Source of the DNA: Eubacterium sp.
GTDB lineage: Bacteria > Bacillota > Clostridia > Lachnospirales > Lachnospiraceae
DNA length: 64,000 nt
Assembly (NCBI GenBank): GCA_017430325.1
Contig: JAFRNE010000004.1
Location: 1 to 64,000, forward strand
Direction: 5' to 3'
Below, in pieces: positions 53,303 through 62,625 of this stretch. The position numbers and the translations under genes were made by a program. Every line of letters begins with the position of its first letter. Within the stretch, counting starts at the first letter, position 1. The notes beneath the pieces are model-generated. The model was not told where the DNA came from. It saw only the letters and a list, made by a program, of their open reading frames with translations, and ran no database searches.

Positions 53303-53355
53303 AAAAAATGCACCCTCTAAGCGTATTCATCTACAACTGAGAGGGTGCATTTTTT
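53303..53355. terminator. Bidirectional terminator between YqeG-like and 697-residue genes
   Basis: AATGCACCCTCT and AGAGGGTGCATT form a 12-bp stem extended by A6/T6, with a 21-nt loop. It serves both convergent genes. Confidence 0.9.
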
Positions 53356-53369
53356 CTTTACATATTAAA

Positions 53370-55463
53370 TTATACTAAATCAGCTCTAAGCTTCTTAAGA
53401 ACCTGGAATGTCTTGCCTCTGAGCTCTTCTGCCTCGAAGAGAGGAAGCATTGTGTCCTTATCGAACTTACACTTCATAACGTTGCTGAGCCAGTCATTTA
53501 CATATGCCTTAACATATTCAACATTCTCGTCCGACTTATCCTTAAGTCCGTTCTGAATATTGTTGATGTTCTCAACAACTGAAGGTGTAGCTATCTTATT
53601 TGCAGATACAGGTGATGAGCTGCCTTCATTTGAAAGCTCTATAACCTTACCTGTCTTAGTGATGATAACCTTCTTGTTAGGAGCTGCATCAGGCTTAACT
53701 GTAGGTCCGCCACCCTTCTTATCGAGGAGCTTCTCAACAGCCTTGATAAGACATACAACTGAGTATGTAGCCTCTGTCTGTGTCTGGCTCTCTGCTCCCT
53801 TATCCTGATACTGATACCAGAGCCACTCTGACTTAAGGAGCATCTCTTCGATCTTAGAATCATCAAGAAGCTTTCTGAGGTCTGTATCCATAGCAGGCGC
53901 TGAACTTCTTCCGAAGAGCTTTCCGCCGCCTGTATGCTCCTCAACCTTCTTGTATTTAGCAGGAACAGGAATCTCGCTGTAATCCTTCTGAAGGAACTTC
54001 TCAGCCTTTCTAGGATCGTAGTTGCTGTTGATGATAGCGATCCTTCCGCCGTTAAGTCCGTTAACGATCATATCTTCAGCAGCCATAAATACAAGTGTCT
54101 TCTGACGATCATCGATCATAGTCTTGATCTCATAATTTGTCTTAGACTTCTCAAGGATAGTATTCTTACGAACCTTGAATGCCTTGATCTTCTCCTTAAC
54201 ACTGAAGAACAGCTTGAGGAGTGTAGGATTTGCATTTACGTAATCGTTGATCCATGTAAGCTCAACGTACTGATGCTCGATCTTATTTGAAAGCTCATAT
54301 ACATTGTATCCATCAAATACAACGTTAAGTGTTGTATAGAGCTTCTCAAGGATCTCATACTTCTCTTCCCATGAATGTGTAGAAACATCGCTGTTAACGA
54401 GCTCCTTGATACCGCACTCATAGAATACGAGGTTGTACTCATAGAGACCTTCGAAAATATTTGTCTTACCGGTGAGCTGTGCGCCCGCACCGAGTATCTG
54501 AAGATTCTTCTTCATGTCAGGTTCATTCTCGATGTAGAGATAAACCTTCTTAACAAACGCTGAAACCTCGTTAATGAGGGTATCGATACGCTTGTTGTAG
54601 ATCTCCTGCTTTGTAATGGTTGTCATTACGTTTCTGCTGAGAACACTTGTATCGTGAGCATTGTTTACGTTTCTGATGAGCTCCTTGAAGCTCTCATAAA
54701 CCGCCATATTGTCGATAGGGATGAACTCAGAGTTAAGTCCGTAGAACTCAAATGCCTTTGTGTAATCCTTATTGGCAATAAATGTATTGAACATTCCGAT
54801 AGAGAACTGTGTCTTATAATCGTTTCCTACATGAGGATCTTCAATAACATAATCATAAAGAACCTCGAGGTTGCTGAGGTAAGCCTCAGAGTTTGCAAGT
54901 GAAGTTGGAAGACCCATCTCCATTACAACATTTATAAGATCCAGATAACCCATCAGAGCTTTGTCGAAATTCTTTGGTCTGTCATCGTCCTCAAGGATCT
55001 GATAGCTGACATTGATAAGAAGCGGAGCGATACGCTCGCCGATGAGTCTCATAGCCTCACCAAACTTCTCTCTCTGATAGAGATAGATAAGCCAGATACT
55101 GAATCTGTAAATACCAGTTGTATTTATAGGTGCGTCAATATCAGATGCATCGATATCTCCATATACGAAATTGAACAATGGCTCGATCCACTCGTCGATC
55201 TCATATCTTTCCTTAGCTTTGATATTCTCGTCTACAAATTCGCCTAACTCGTAGAGCTTAGAACACTGCGCTTTTACATCCTCGTCTACCTTCATGGTAT
55301 TGAGGTCGAAATTGTTATCCTTGAGATAATCAATAACGAGCGTGTAGAAACCATCCTCTACCTGTTCATTAAGGAATCTGATAAGCAAGCCTTTGTTGTT
55401 GGATGCAGCGATAGATAACACATTATTGTCACTGCCTGTTGTGATATTAGCCGGTAACGCCAT
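53370..55463 (-). CDS. Unrecognised 697-residue cytoplasmic protein
   Basis: I do not recognise this family. The protein is soluble, without signal peptide or membrane helix, and mostly helical. A regular helical N-terminal region (about 20-460) includes YRFSIWLIYLYQREKFGEAM and IANKDYTKAFEFYGLNSEF, resembling TPR-like packing. A Gly/Pro-rich linker falls near 525-545 (EEHTGGGKLFGRSSAPAMD) and again near 600-645. The last 55 residues form a compact acidic helix pair. There is no nucleotide-binding motif. It is transcribed alone from a strong promoter overlapped by an inverted repeat, with a GGAGGAG site. Confidence 0.88.
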   Translation of the reverse strand: MALPANITTGSDNNVLSIAASNNKGLLIRFLNEQVEDGFYTLVIDYLKDNNFDLNTMKVDEDVKAQCSKLYELGEFVDENIKAKERYEIDEWIEPLFNFVYGDIDASDIDAPINTTGIYRFSIWLIYLYQREKFGEAMRLIGERIAPLLINVSYQILEDDDRPKNFDKALMGYLDLINVVMEMGLPTSLANSEAYLSNLEVLYDYVIEDPHVGNDYKTQFSIGMFNTFIANKDYTKAFEFYGLNSEFIPIDNMAVYESFKELIRNVNNAHDTSVLSRNVMTTITKQEIYNKRIDTLINEVSAFVKKVYLYIENEPDMKKNLQILGAGAQLTGKTNIFEGLYEYNLVFYECGIKELVNSDVSTHSWEEKYEILEKLYTTLNVVFDGYNVYELSNKIEHQYVELTWINDYVNANPTLLKLFFSVKEKIKAFKVRKNTILEKSKTNYEIKTMIDDRQKTLVFMAAEDMIVNGLNGGRIAIINSNYDPRKAEKFLQKDYSEIPVPAKYKKVEEHTGGGKLFGRSSAPAMDTDLRKLLDDSKIEEMLLKSEWLWYQYQDKGAESQTQTEATYSVVCLIKAVEKLLDKKGGGPTVKPDAAPNKKVIITKTGKVIELSNEGSSSPVSANKIATPSVVENINNIQNGLKDKSDENVEYVKAYVNDWLSNVMKCKFDKDTMLPLFEAEELRGKTFQVLKKLRADLV

Positions 55464-55500
55464 ATATATCTCCTCCTTGAATAGTGGTACAAAAAATAAT

Positions 55501-55530
55501 CCCCTAAATGGTAGTTTAACCTTTTAGGGG
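55501..55530. repeat. Inverted repeat overlapping the 697-residue gene promoter
   Basis: CCCCTAAA (55501-55508) and TTTAGGGG (55523-55530) flank 14 bases that contain the -10 box. On the minus strand a T-rich stretch (ATTATTTTTT) follows the second arm. The arrangement fits an operator; the T-rich stretch alternatively suggests an attenuator. Confidence 0.7.
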
Positions 55531-55541
55531 AAATTAGTCAA
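55513..55541 (-). promoter_or_regulatory. Promoter of the 697-residue protein gene
   Basis: TTGACT (55541-55536), 17 bases and TAAACT (55518-55513). Confidence 0.7.
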
Positions 55542-55652
55542 CGTCAAATTAGCGAATATTCATAATAAGATTTGTTTGATTTGCACAAATTTGTGCATTA
55601 TGTCAACAATAACCGGCTTATTTTAGCAAAACCGCTCGAAAAATACGCTTTT

Positions 55653-57443
55653 TCAGTCCATAAGGCCTGCCATTCGAAGCAGTGTTTTTGCATTTCTGGT
55701 GGTGCATCTGCCGTCTTTTATCTTGTAATCAAACTTCAGCTCATCATTCTCATAATACTCTTCGAAGTGGTAATTTGTCACTTCTTTACCATCAGCTTCC
55801 TTAAGCTCACACAGCTCGAAATCGTGAGTTGAAACGATGACAAAGCCCTTGCCGAGGGAAAGCTTGCGGATAGCATTTTCAGCACCTACTATTCTGTCCG
55901 CAGAATTTGTGCCCTTAAATATCTCATCGATGAAGCAGGCAGCCGGAGCCTCCTTGTTCTCCTCATCAGAGATATACTCCGCCATCTCCTTGATCCTGAG
56001 TATTTCCGCATAGAAGGTCGAAACGCCTCCTGCCACATCATCCATAACTCTCATGGATGTGAAAAGCTTCATGAAGCCCAGCTCCATCTTCTCCGCACAT
56101 ACAGCCGCGCCCATATATGCAAGCGCCATATTGATAGCGACTGTTCTGAGGAAAGTTGTCTTACCGGACATATTCGAGCCCGTGATAACCGTTGTTCCGT
56201 GGTCTATCTTAACCGAGTTCGCAACCGCTCTGCCGCCGCCGATAAGCGGATGATATATCTGTCTTGCATCAACGATCACATCACTCTCTCCAACCTCTCT
56301 GACAACCGGTCTGCTGGTCTTGTTAAGTATGGAGATGACCGCAAGGCTTATAAGCTCCTCAACGTCGCCGATTATATCAACACTTTTCGTAATTGCTCCG
56401 GAATACTTTTTATTCCAGCCGGCCGCAATAAAGGTCAGCCACATATCCCAGCCGAAAAGTCCGTTCAGTATCATGTGCACAAGTGGATTGAAGGAAATAT
56501 TATCTGCCTCACCAAGTGCCGAAAGCTTCTTTATCGCACTCATCAGTCCTTCCTTACCCTGCACCTCTTCCTTGATACCCTTCAGTATGCCGCTCTCAAA
56601 ATCCTCTTCCGAGATCTCCTTAAGGAGCATATAAAAGTCCTGCGATGAATATCCCAGCACATGGATCGGATACATAAACTTATCTCTTATATTGCTGCAG
56701 CCCATCGTAAATATCAGACAAAGCGCAAATGCTCCAAGTATCAGATTCGGCGAAACAAGTCCCAGAACAGCCAGAGTGATAACCAGTATATTTACGGCCG
56801 GTATAAGCACCATAAGGAATGGTACCACAGCCGAAAGCCTGTATTTCTTCTCTTCTATGTACTGAAGCTCTTTTCTTCTCTTCCTCTTCGATATCCTTCT
56901 TGATATCGACTCGAAGCCTTCAACGAAATCAGCCTTCTTCGAAAGCTCCTCTACCGCCTCATACCTCTCGCTGATCTTATCCTTACTGATGGTTCTGAGG
57001 CTTACCGTTTCAGCAAGCTTACGTCTTCCGACCTCAGTATGCGCCAGCGATATAAACTGATACAGAGAATACGGTCCGAGGAGGTCTATATCTCTTGAAA
57101 CTGTATCATCATTCAGCAGGAAATCACTTCCGTTGTCAGGGAAGCTTCCCCAGGTGCCATCAAGTCTCGCTATATAGCCCTCAACGACCTCCTTACGCGC
57201 CTTTAGCCCTGTCAGCCTGTTATCGATCTTTGCATGTATCCTCAGAAGAACGATAAATGCCACCAGAAGCGCGATACCAGCAAGTAGATAGATCGTATTA
57301 TTGTCGGTAATACCGGCGATGATCATGACCACCGATGAGAAGAAACTGACAAGTCTGAAAAACGATAGCGTACCGTAGCTTTTCCTCTCTTTTCTTATTT
57401 GATTTTCTATTGTATTTACCTTTGAAATATACTCTTTGATCAT
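55653..57443 (-). CDS. Membrane-anchored MutS-like ATPase
   Basis: The C-terminal third of this 596-residue protein is a MutS domain V ATPase: Walker A TGSNMSGKTTFLRTV at 421-433, the STFYAEILRIKEMAE helix, Walker B AACFIDEIFKGTNSADR near 490, and IVSTHDFELCEL. The N-terminal half lacks the mismatch-recognition domain of MutS1. It carries two hydrophobic hairpins instead, at about 33-68 (IYLLAGIALLVAFIVLL) and 204-247 (AVVPFLMVLIPAVNILVITL). A MutS lever-like helical region lies between about 120 and 200 and between 260 and 380. Membrane MutS-like proteins occur in Firmicutes without known function. Start codon: ATG with no strong ribosome site. It is divergent from a small anchored protein. 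Confidence 0.9.
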   Translation of the reverse strand: MIKEYISKVNTIENQIRKERKSYGTLSFFRLVSFFSSVVMIIAGITDNNTIYLLAGIALLVAFIVLLRIHAKIDNRLTGLKARKEVVEGYIARLDGTWGSFPDNGSDFLLNDDTVSRDIDLLGPYSLYQFISLAHTEVGRRKLAETVSLRTISKDKISERYEAVEELSKKADFVEGFESISRRISKRKRRKELQYIEEKKYRLSAVVPFLMVLIPAVNILVITLAVLGLVSPNLILGAFALCLIFTMGCSNIRDKFMYPIHVLGYSSQDFYMLLKEISEEDFESGILKGIKEEVQGKEGLMSAIKKLSALGEADNISFNPLVHMILNGLFGWDMWLTFIAAGWNKKYSGAITKSVDIIGDVEELISLAVISILNKTSRPVVREVGESDVIVDARQIYHPLIGGGRAVANSVKIDHGTTVITGSNMSGKTTFLRTVAINMALAYMGAAVCAEKMELGFMKLFTSMRVMDDVAGGVSTFYAEILRIKEMAEYISDEENKEAPAACFIDEIFKGTNSADRIVGAENAIRKLSLGKGFVIVSTHDFELCELKEADGKEVTNYHFEEYYENDELKFDYKIKDGRCTTRNAKTLLRMAGLMD

Positions 57444-57489
57444 AAAAAGAGATTAACATATATATTTACTCATATCAAGAAAAGTTGCT

Positions 57490-57518
57490 TGAATTTTGTG
57501 TGAATGAGTATTAAAATT
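57490..57518 (+). promoter_or_regulatory. Promoter of the small anchored protein gene
   Basis: TTGAAT (57490-57495), 17 bases and TAAAAT (57513-57518), with GGAG ahead of the start at 57555. Confidence 0.65.
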
Positions 57519-57554
57519 AACTTATATAAATCTATTAGCAAAGGAGAAAGTATT

Positions 57555-57917
57555 ATGGCAAAACATTGTTTACTTGGAGGCGTTATAAAGTTTACCGTTG
57601 CTGCAGCTGCAGTATCAGGTATCTGCTATCTTTTCAGAGATGATTTAAAGAGTTCAAAGACATATCAGAAGTATGATGTTGATGAGAAGATCTCTAAGGC
57701 AAAAAGCGTAGTTAAGGACAAGACAGCTACTATCAAGGATAAGGCTGCTTCCCTTAAAGAAAAAGCACCTTGGACTAAGAACGATGAGGTTGCTACAGAC
57801 GATATAGAGGATGCTGTAAGAGATTACGTTGAGATCGATACAGACGGAATTGAAGACAAGGTTGAGGACGCCGCTGAGGACATCATTGATGCAGCTGCTG
57901 ACGTAGTTACCGAGTAA
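57555..57917 (+). CDS. Small membrane-anchored YtxH-like/LEA-like protein
   Basis: The 120-residue protein begins with one hydrophobic helix (GGVIKFTVAAAAVSGICYLF at 8-27). It then has 11-residue-like amphipathic repeats (KSVVKDKTATIKDKAASLKE), and ends in an acidic tail rich in Asp, Glu and Ala. The pattern recalls YtxH/YtxG stress proteins, but similarity is compositional. ATG 57555 is preceded by AAGGAGAAA at good spacing. Monocistronic with its own promoter and a shared terminator. Confidence 0.85.
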   Translation: MAKHCLLGGVIKFTVAAAAVSGICYLFRDDLKSSKTYQKYDVDEKISKAKSVVKDKTATIKDKAASLKEKAPWTKNDEVATDDIEDAVRDYVEIDTDGIEDKVEDAAEDIIDAAADVVTE

Positions 57918-57933
57918 TTACAGATCTTAAAGC

Positions 57934-57974
57934 AAAAAATAAGAGTGTACACATATCGTACACTCTTATTTTTT
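57934..57974. terminator. Bidirectional terminator between the small anchored gene and yebC
   Basis: AATAAGAGTGTAC and GTACACTCTTATT form a 13-bp stem with A/T runs on both sides and a 7-nt loop. Confidence 0.9.
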
Positions 57975-57977
57975 ATA

Positions 57978-58712
57978 TTATTCCTGCTCTTCCCAGTTGG
58001 TGTAAACAGCCTCAACATCATCATCCTCATCAAGGAGATCAAGAATTCTCTGGATTTTCTTAACGTCATCCTCAGCTGTAACTGAAACATAGTTCTGAGG
58101 GATCATTGTAATCTCAGCAGAAGCCATAGGGATTCCTGAACCTTCAAGAGCCTCTCTTACTGCACTGAAATCATCCGGTGTTGTGATGATCTCGTAGCTG
58201 TCCTCTTCCTCTGCGAAATCCTCTGCTCCGGCATCAAGTGCCGCCATCATAAGCTCATCTGCAGACATCTCACACTCTTCCTTATCAATGATGATCTGTC
58301 CCTTCTGATCAAACATATATGAAACACAGCCTGTTGTTCCAACGCTTCCGCCGCCCTTTGTGAAAGCGCTTCTAACGTTTGAAGCTGTTCTGTTCTTGTT
58401 ATCTGTAAGTGCATTTACGATGATAGCTGTACCTGCAGGGCCATAGCCTTCGTATGTCATGTATGTGTAGTTTGATGCATTTGCATCACCTGCAGCCTTC
58501 TTGATACCTCTTTCGATTGTATCATTTGGCATATTGTTTGCCTTAGCCTTAGCGATAACATCACGAAGCTTGCTGTTGTTGCTTGGATCCGGACCGCCTT
58601 CCTTAACTGCAACTACGATCTCACGTCCGATAACTGTAAAGATCTTACCCTTTGCTGCATCGTTCTTCTCTTTCTTATGCTTGATATTTGCGAATTTTGA
58701 ATGTCCTGACAT
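57978..58712 (-). CDS. yebC: YebC/PmpR family protein
   Basis: The 244-residue protein begins [20 protein letters not shown], where most relatives have SGHSKW. It has the DUF28 blocks [50 protein letters not shown] in pieces, and a C-terminal EDAEDF-type acidic segment. Members are described as transcription regulators, and more recently as factors that relieve ribosome stalling. It is the last gene after nnrDE-alr-CBS, closed by a terminator. Confidence 0.95.
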   Translation of the reverse strand: MSGHSKFANIKHKKEKNDAAKGKIFTVIGREIVVAVKEGGPDPSNNSKLRDVIAKAKANNMPNDTIERGIKKAAGDANASNYTYMTYEGYGPAGTAIIVNALTDNKNRTASNVRSAFTKGGGSVGTTGCVSYMFDQKGQIIIDKEECEMSADELMMAALDAGAEDFAEEEDSYEIITTPDDFSAVREALEGSGIPMASAEITMIPQNYVSVTAEDDVKKIQRILDLLDEDDDVEAVYTNWEEQE

Positions 58713-58811
58713 TTCTTTTCTCCTTGAATTTGATTTATTATTACCACTCTATATTCTTGTGAGCGGATGTCTGTCTTTCTTACTATTGCCTTTAATCAAT
58801 ATCGATTGTTA

Positions 58812-59603
58812 TTACGACTCCTGTTTTTTCTCTATCCTGACCGTCATGATCATATTATTTTCTATGAGAAGCGGTGTAAATACGTAGCCTCCATAGTCGA
58901 TCTTGATGTTCTCATTCTCGTCCGGAAGTCTTCCCAGCTTGTAAAGCAGGAATCCGTTCAACGTTTCAACCTCGCCCTCAGGGAATTCCACATCCGGAAG
59001 GTATTCCTCAAGATCGTTCAGACTCAGAAGTCCGTCTACCATAAAGCTGTTTTCTGACATTCTCCTGAACTGTTTTTCTTCAGTATCATGCTCGTCCAAA
59101 ATATTTCCGACAAGCTCCTCTATGATATCTTCAAGAGTGACTATGCCGTCGGTCTGACCGTATTCGTCAACCACCACCGCCATATGCGTCTTCTCTCTCT
59201 GCATCTTCTTCAGCAGCTTGGATATTTCATAGGTCGGATGTACAAACATCGTCTCTTCCATGATAGTCTCAATAGGATCCTCCGGCTTGTTAAGATAAGC
59301 CGCAATAAGATCCTTCAGATGCATAACACCTGAAATATTATCGATCTCTCCATCATAGACCGGACATCTCGAATAGCCCTCAATGAGCATCTTCGTAAGA
59401 GCTTCCTTAATAAGCTCGCTCTTATCAAGCGCAAATATCCTTGTCCTGCTCGTCATGATATCTCTGGCACATTTATCGTCAAAGTCCAGCACGTTTGTTA
59501 TAAGGAGCGCTTCGTCCTCTTCAATAACGCCCTGCTCATGACCTTCCTCGACTATGGAAAGTATTTCCTCTTCAACTTTATCTTCGTCTTTTCTTTTAAA
59601 CAT
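58812..59603 (-). CDS. CBS-domain CorC/HlyC-type protein without DUF21
   Basis: The 263-residue protein has a short acidic helix (EEEILSIVEEGHEQGVIEEDE), two CBS domains (about 45-165, with RIFALDKSELIKEALTKM and DEYGQTDGIVTLEDIIEELV) and a C-terminal CorC/HlyC domain (FMVDGLLSLNDLEEYLPDV, LNGFLLYKLGRLP). Full-length relatives in magnesium efflux carry an N-terminal DUF21 membrane domain, which is missing here. The start follows a GGTGG site, and no upstream in-frame membrane segment was seen. A cytoplasmic CorC-like role in metal homeostasis is likely. Confidence 0.92.
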   Translation of the reverse strand: MFKRKDEDKVEEEILSIVEEGHEQGVIEEDEALLITNVLDFDDKCARDIMTSRTRIFALDKSELIKEALTKMLIEGYSRCPVYDGEIDNISGVMHLKDLIAAYLNKPEDPIETIMEETMFVHPTYEISKLLKKMQREKTHMAVVVDEYGQTDGIVTLEDIIEELVGNILDEHDTEEKQFRRMSENSFMVDGLLSLNDLEEYLPDVEFPEGEVETLNGFLLYKLGRLPDENENIKIDYGGYVFTPLLIENNMIMTVRIEKKQES

Positions 59604-59660
59604 TTATCTTAAATCCACCTTCGAGTCTGCCGCCCACAGGGCAGCCACCTGCAGATGCTT

Positions 59661-60818
59661 CTACAGGAGATAATTAACCTCATGTGTCTTCTGTCCATTT
59701 TTAAAATACACTCTCGGAACACGCCTTGCCACATTGCAGACAAGCTCGTAATTGAAGCTGTTTGCCGGCTCGGCAACTTCCTCAACCGGAATTGAAAGTG
59801 TTCCGTCGGTTCCGAAAAGAACCACTTCATCTCTAAGAGCCGCCTCAGGAATATCTGTCACATCTACCATAAACTGATCCATACATACTCTTCCGAGTAT
59901 CGGAGCGTATTTACCTCTGATGATCACTCTGCCGATATTTGACTGCGATCTCGGATAACCGTCGGCATAGCCTGCCGAAACTGTCGCAACCCTGACCGGC
60001 TTGTCCGTAACATAGGTCCAGCCATAGCTGATGCCTCTGCCCGGCTCCAGAGTCTTGATATGTGTTATGTGAGCCTTCAGAGTCATTGCCGGCTGCAGAA
60101 CAACCGCTTTATCCATCTCCTCCGACGGTTCCAGCCCATATATTACTATTCCGAGCCTCATCATGTCAAATCCTTTTGAATGAAGCTCCATTGCGCCTGC
60201 ACTGTTATCAATATGCTTCAGTCTGAATATGAAGCCCTTCTCAGTCAGCGCATCGATAAAGCCCGTGAAAGCTTCTCTCTGCTTAAGCGCATCCGATTTA
60301 TCTATATAATCCGCCTTTGCAAAATGCGTAAATATGCCTTCAACGTCAAGGCCGTCCATATAAAGAAGCTTCTCAGCTTCCCTGACGCCCTCTTCACTAC
60401 ACTGGAAGCCGATCCTGCTCATTCCCGAATCCGCCTTGATATGAACCTTAGCCTTCTTGCCAAGCTTCAGAGCTGTATCAGAAAGCAGTCTGCACTTCTC
60501 TGCATCATAAACAGCCATTGTGATATCGTGCTCTATAGCCGTCTCGAAATCCTCTTCATCTGTATTTCCGAGGATCAGAACAGGTTTTGTGATCCCTGCG
60601 TTTCTAAGCTCTACGCCTTCATCTATGCAGGCAACTCCAAAATAATCCGCAAGATCATCAAATTCTTTTGCAAAGCTCACAGCTCCGTGACCGTAAGCAT
60701 CCGCCTTGATAACAAGCAGAGTCTTCCTGTCCGCAGGATTCAGTGCCTGGATAGTTTCAATATTGTACCTTACTGCATCAAGATCGATATCCGCCTCGAC
60801 ACGATTGTAATTACGCAT
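59661..60818 (-). CDS. alr: Alanine racemase
   Basis: Alr makes D-alanine for peptidoglycan using PLP. The 385-residue protein starts RVEADIDLDAVRYNI and has the PLP lysine in LLVIKADAYGHGAV near residue 38, the substrate loop SGMSRIGF, GISYGWTYVT with the catalytic tyrosine, VSAGYADGYPR, and GRVCMDQFMVDVT. Length is typical. It lies 83 bases after nnrDE; this neighbourhood is common in Firmicutes. Confidence 0.97.
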   Translation of the reverse strand: MRNYNRVEADIDLDAVRYNIETIQALNPADRKTLLVIKADAYGHGAVSFAKEFDDLADYFGVACIDEGVELRNAGITKPVLILGNTDEEDFETAIEHDITMAVYDAEKCRLLSDTALKLGKKAKVHIKADSGMSRIGFQCSEEGVREAEKLLYMDGLDVEGIFTHFAKADYIDKSDALKQREAFTGFIDALTEKGFIFRLKHIDNSAGAMELHSKGFDMMRLGIVIYGLEPSEEMDKAVVLQPAMTLKAHITHIKTLEPGRGISYGWTYVTDKPVRVATVSAGYADGYPRSQSNIGRVIIRGKYAPILGRVCMDQFMVDVTDIPEAALRDEVVLFGTDGTLSIPVEEVAEPANSFNYELVCNVARRVPRVYFKNGQKTHEVNYLL

Positions 60819-60901
60819 TTTATCGCCTCTTATTTGATCAGTCAGCGTCCATTAATTTATTAAAGCCGCTGCCGAGTTATTTTCTTAATTTATCAGTAAT
60901 T

Positions 60902-62488
60902 TTATATTACATCCTTGATTGCTTCATTAAGCTCAGTGGCTGTCATTCCGACAAACCCGAACCTCTCTGCCGCAATATCACCGGCAACTCCATGGATAAA
61001 TACACCTGCTCTTGCAGCATCGTAAGGCTTAAGTCCCTGAGCAAGAAGTCCTCCAATGATACCGGTCAGACTATCTCCGCTGCCGCCCTTCGCCATCCCG
61101 GAATTACCGGTGGTATTTACATAGAAGCTGTCATTTCCGTCCGAAACAACTGTACGTGCGTCCTTCAGCACCGAAATAACATTATATTCATTTGATACCG
61201 ACTTTGCAATGGTAAAGCGGTCTTTTTTTATTCTTTCAAGAGCCGTGCGGGCATCCTCTCCGGCTTCCATATTTCTCACCAGTCGTGCCATCTCCAGCAT
61301 ATGGGGAGTGATGATCATTTTTATATTCAGCTGCTTCAGAAACTCTCTTTTCCGCGAGATGATGTTAATTGCATCCGCATCCATCACAACCGGTTTATCA
61401 TATTCTGCTGCCGCCTTAATCACTGTTTCAAGCAGCCTTGCAGCCTTTTCATCCGTACCAAGTCCCGGACCTATAGCAACAGCCGTCGCCCAGGCAATCT
61501 CTTTTTCTATTTCAGCTGAATCATAGGTACTAAGAAGCGTCTCCGGAAGCGCCGCACCGATTATATCTCTGTTTGCCTTATCCGTCAGAATCTTAACAAG
61601 CCCCGTTCCGACTTTAAAAGCCGCCTGCCCTGCGATAACCGCCGCACCACTGATCTCACTGTTTCCGGCCACAACCAGAAGCCTTCCAAAGCTTCCTTTA
61701 TTTGCGTTTACATTTCTTACCGGAAGCATCTTTCTGATATCGTCCATATCCAGGCCGTAGCAGCCAGCCTTGAGGTCCTTGGAGAAGCCTATGTCCCTCG
61801 TGATTATCCTTCCCGAGCATTCTCTTCCTTCGTCAAAAAGCATCCCAAGCTTTGTGAATCCGAATGTTACAGTCACATCAGCCTTAACTGCCGTTCCAAG
61901 CACCCTGCCGCTTTCCGCGGAAATACCCGAAGGAATATCAGCCGCAACAACTCTAATCTCAGGTTTTTCTTCCTTTACTTTATTTATTGCGCTGATAACC
62001 TCCGCCTGGATACCGGTAACCTCTCTCGAAAGACCAACTCCAAATATAGCATCTATAACAATATCATATCCTGATATCACCTCACACAGTATAGATACAT
62101 CGCTGTCTATCATCTTATTATCCGAACCGGGTACATCAGCCACTGTGTCCTTCTTCTCAGTTACAGTCACATACTTCACACCGCACTTAAGTGAGATTTC
62201 CTTCTGTTTCTCAAATGCCTCAGTAGTTCTCTTTATTCCTCCAATATGAAATACATCTGCCCGGCAGTCCCATTCATGAAGTATCCTCGCGGCAGCTATA
62301 CCGTCGCCGCCATTATTTCCGCCTTCGCAGATAGCAAGTATCTTACTCTTCTTATCAGCAAGCTTAGCTGTCTCCTCCGCCAGAGCAAGAGCAGCTCTCT
62401 CCATTAAAACCAGCTGGGGTATACCAATTTCTTCAATTGTCTTTTTATCTATAACAGCGCTTTCAGCGCCGGTCGGAAAGAATCTCAT
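60902..62488 (-). CDS. nnrDE: Bifunctional NAD(P)H-hydrate epimerase / ADP-dependent dehydratase
   Basis: The fused enzyme repairs hydrated NADH and NADPH. The N-terminal epimerase (about 1-215) has ICEGGNNGGDGIAAARIL, DAIFGVGLSREVTG and AADIPSGISAESG. The C-terminal ribokinase-like dehydratase has NKGSFGRLLVVAGNSEISGA, GPGLGTDEKAARLL, VMDADAINI, ITPHMLEMARL and GNSGMAKGGSGDSLTGIIGG. I start it at ATG 62488 (MRFFPTGAES; GAGG eight bases upstream), giving 528 residues, because an upstream ATG would precede the transcription start of the promoter at 62525-62553. Confidence 0.96.
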   Translation of the reverse strand: MRFFPTGAESAVIDKKTIEEIGIPQLVLMERAALALAEETAKLADKKSKILAICEGGNNGGDGIAAARILHEWDCRADVFHIGGIKRTTEAFEKQKEISLKCGVKYVTVTEKKDTVADVPGSDNKMIDSDVSILCEVISGYDIVIDAIFGVGLSREVTGIQAEVISAINKVKEEKPEIRVVAADIPSGISAESGRVLGTAVKADVTVTFGFTKLGMLFDEGRECSGRIITRDIGFSKDLKAGCYGLDMDDIRKMLPVRNVNANKGSFGRLLVVAGNSEISGAAVIAGQAAFKVGTGLVKILTDKANRDIIGAALPETLLSTYDSAEIEKEIAWATAVAIGPGLGTDEKAARLLETVIKAAAEYDKPVVMDADAINIISRKREFLKQLNIKMIITPHMLEMARLVRNMEAGEDARTALERIKKDRFTIAKSVSNEYNVISVLKDARTVVSDGNDSFYVNTTGNSGMAKGGSGDSLTGIIGGLLAQGLKPYDAARAGVFIHGVAGDIAAERFGFVGMTATELNEAIKDVI

Positions 62489-62524
62489 ATCATTTTCCTC
62501 TTGCCAAAATAGTATTCTTTTATC

Positions 62525-62553
62525 AGTATAATCCATGGCATCTTATCTTGCAA
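62525..62553 (-). promoter_or_regulatory. Promoter of the nnrDE-alr unit
   Basis: TTGCAA (62553-62548), 17 bases and TATACT (62530-62525), just beyond the terminator of the preceding gene. Confidence 0.75.
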
Positions 62554-62556
62554 ACA

Positions 62557-62596
62557 ATAAAAGTGCCCTCCCTACCGTTTTCACGGTAAAGAGGGC
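62557..62596 (-). terminator. Terminator of the right-edge gene
   Basis: GCCCTC and GAGGGC enclose a second stem TACCG/CGGTA; the minus-strand tail is ACTTTTATT. It lies 30 bases beyond the stop of the partial gene. Confidence 0.8.
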
Positions 62597-62625
62597 ATCT
62601 GTAACCTCCAAAAATCTTAAACCAT

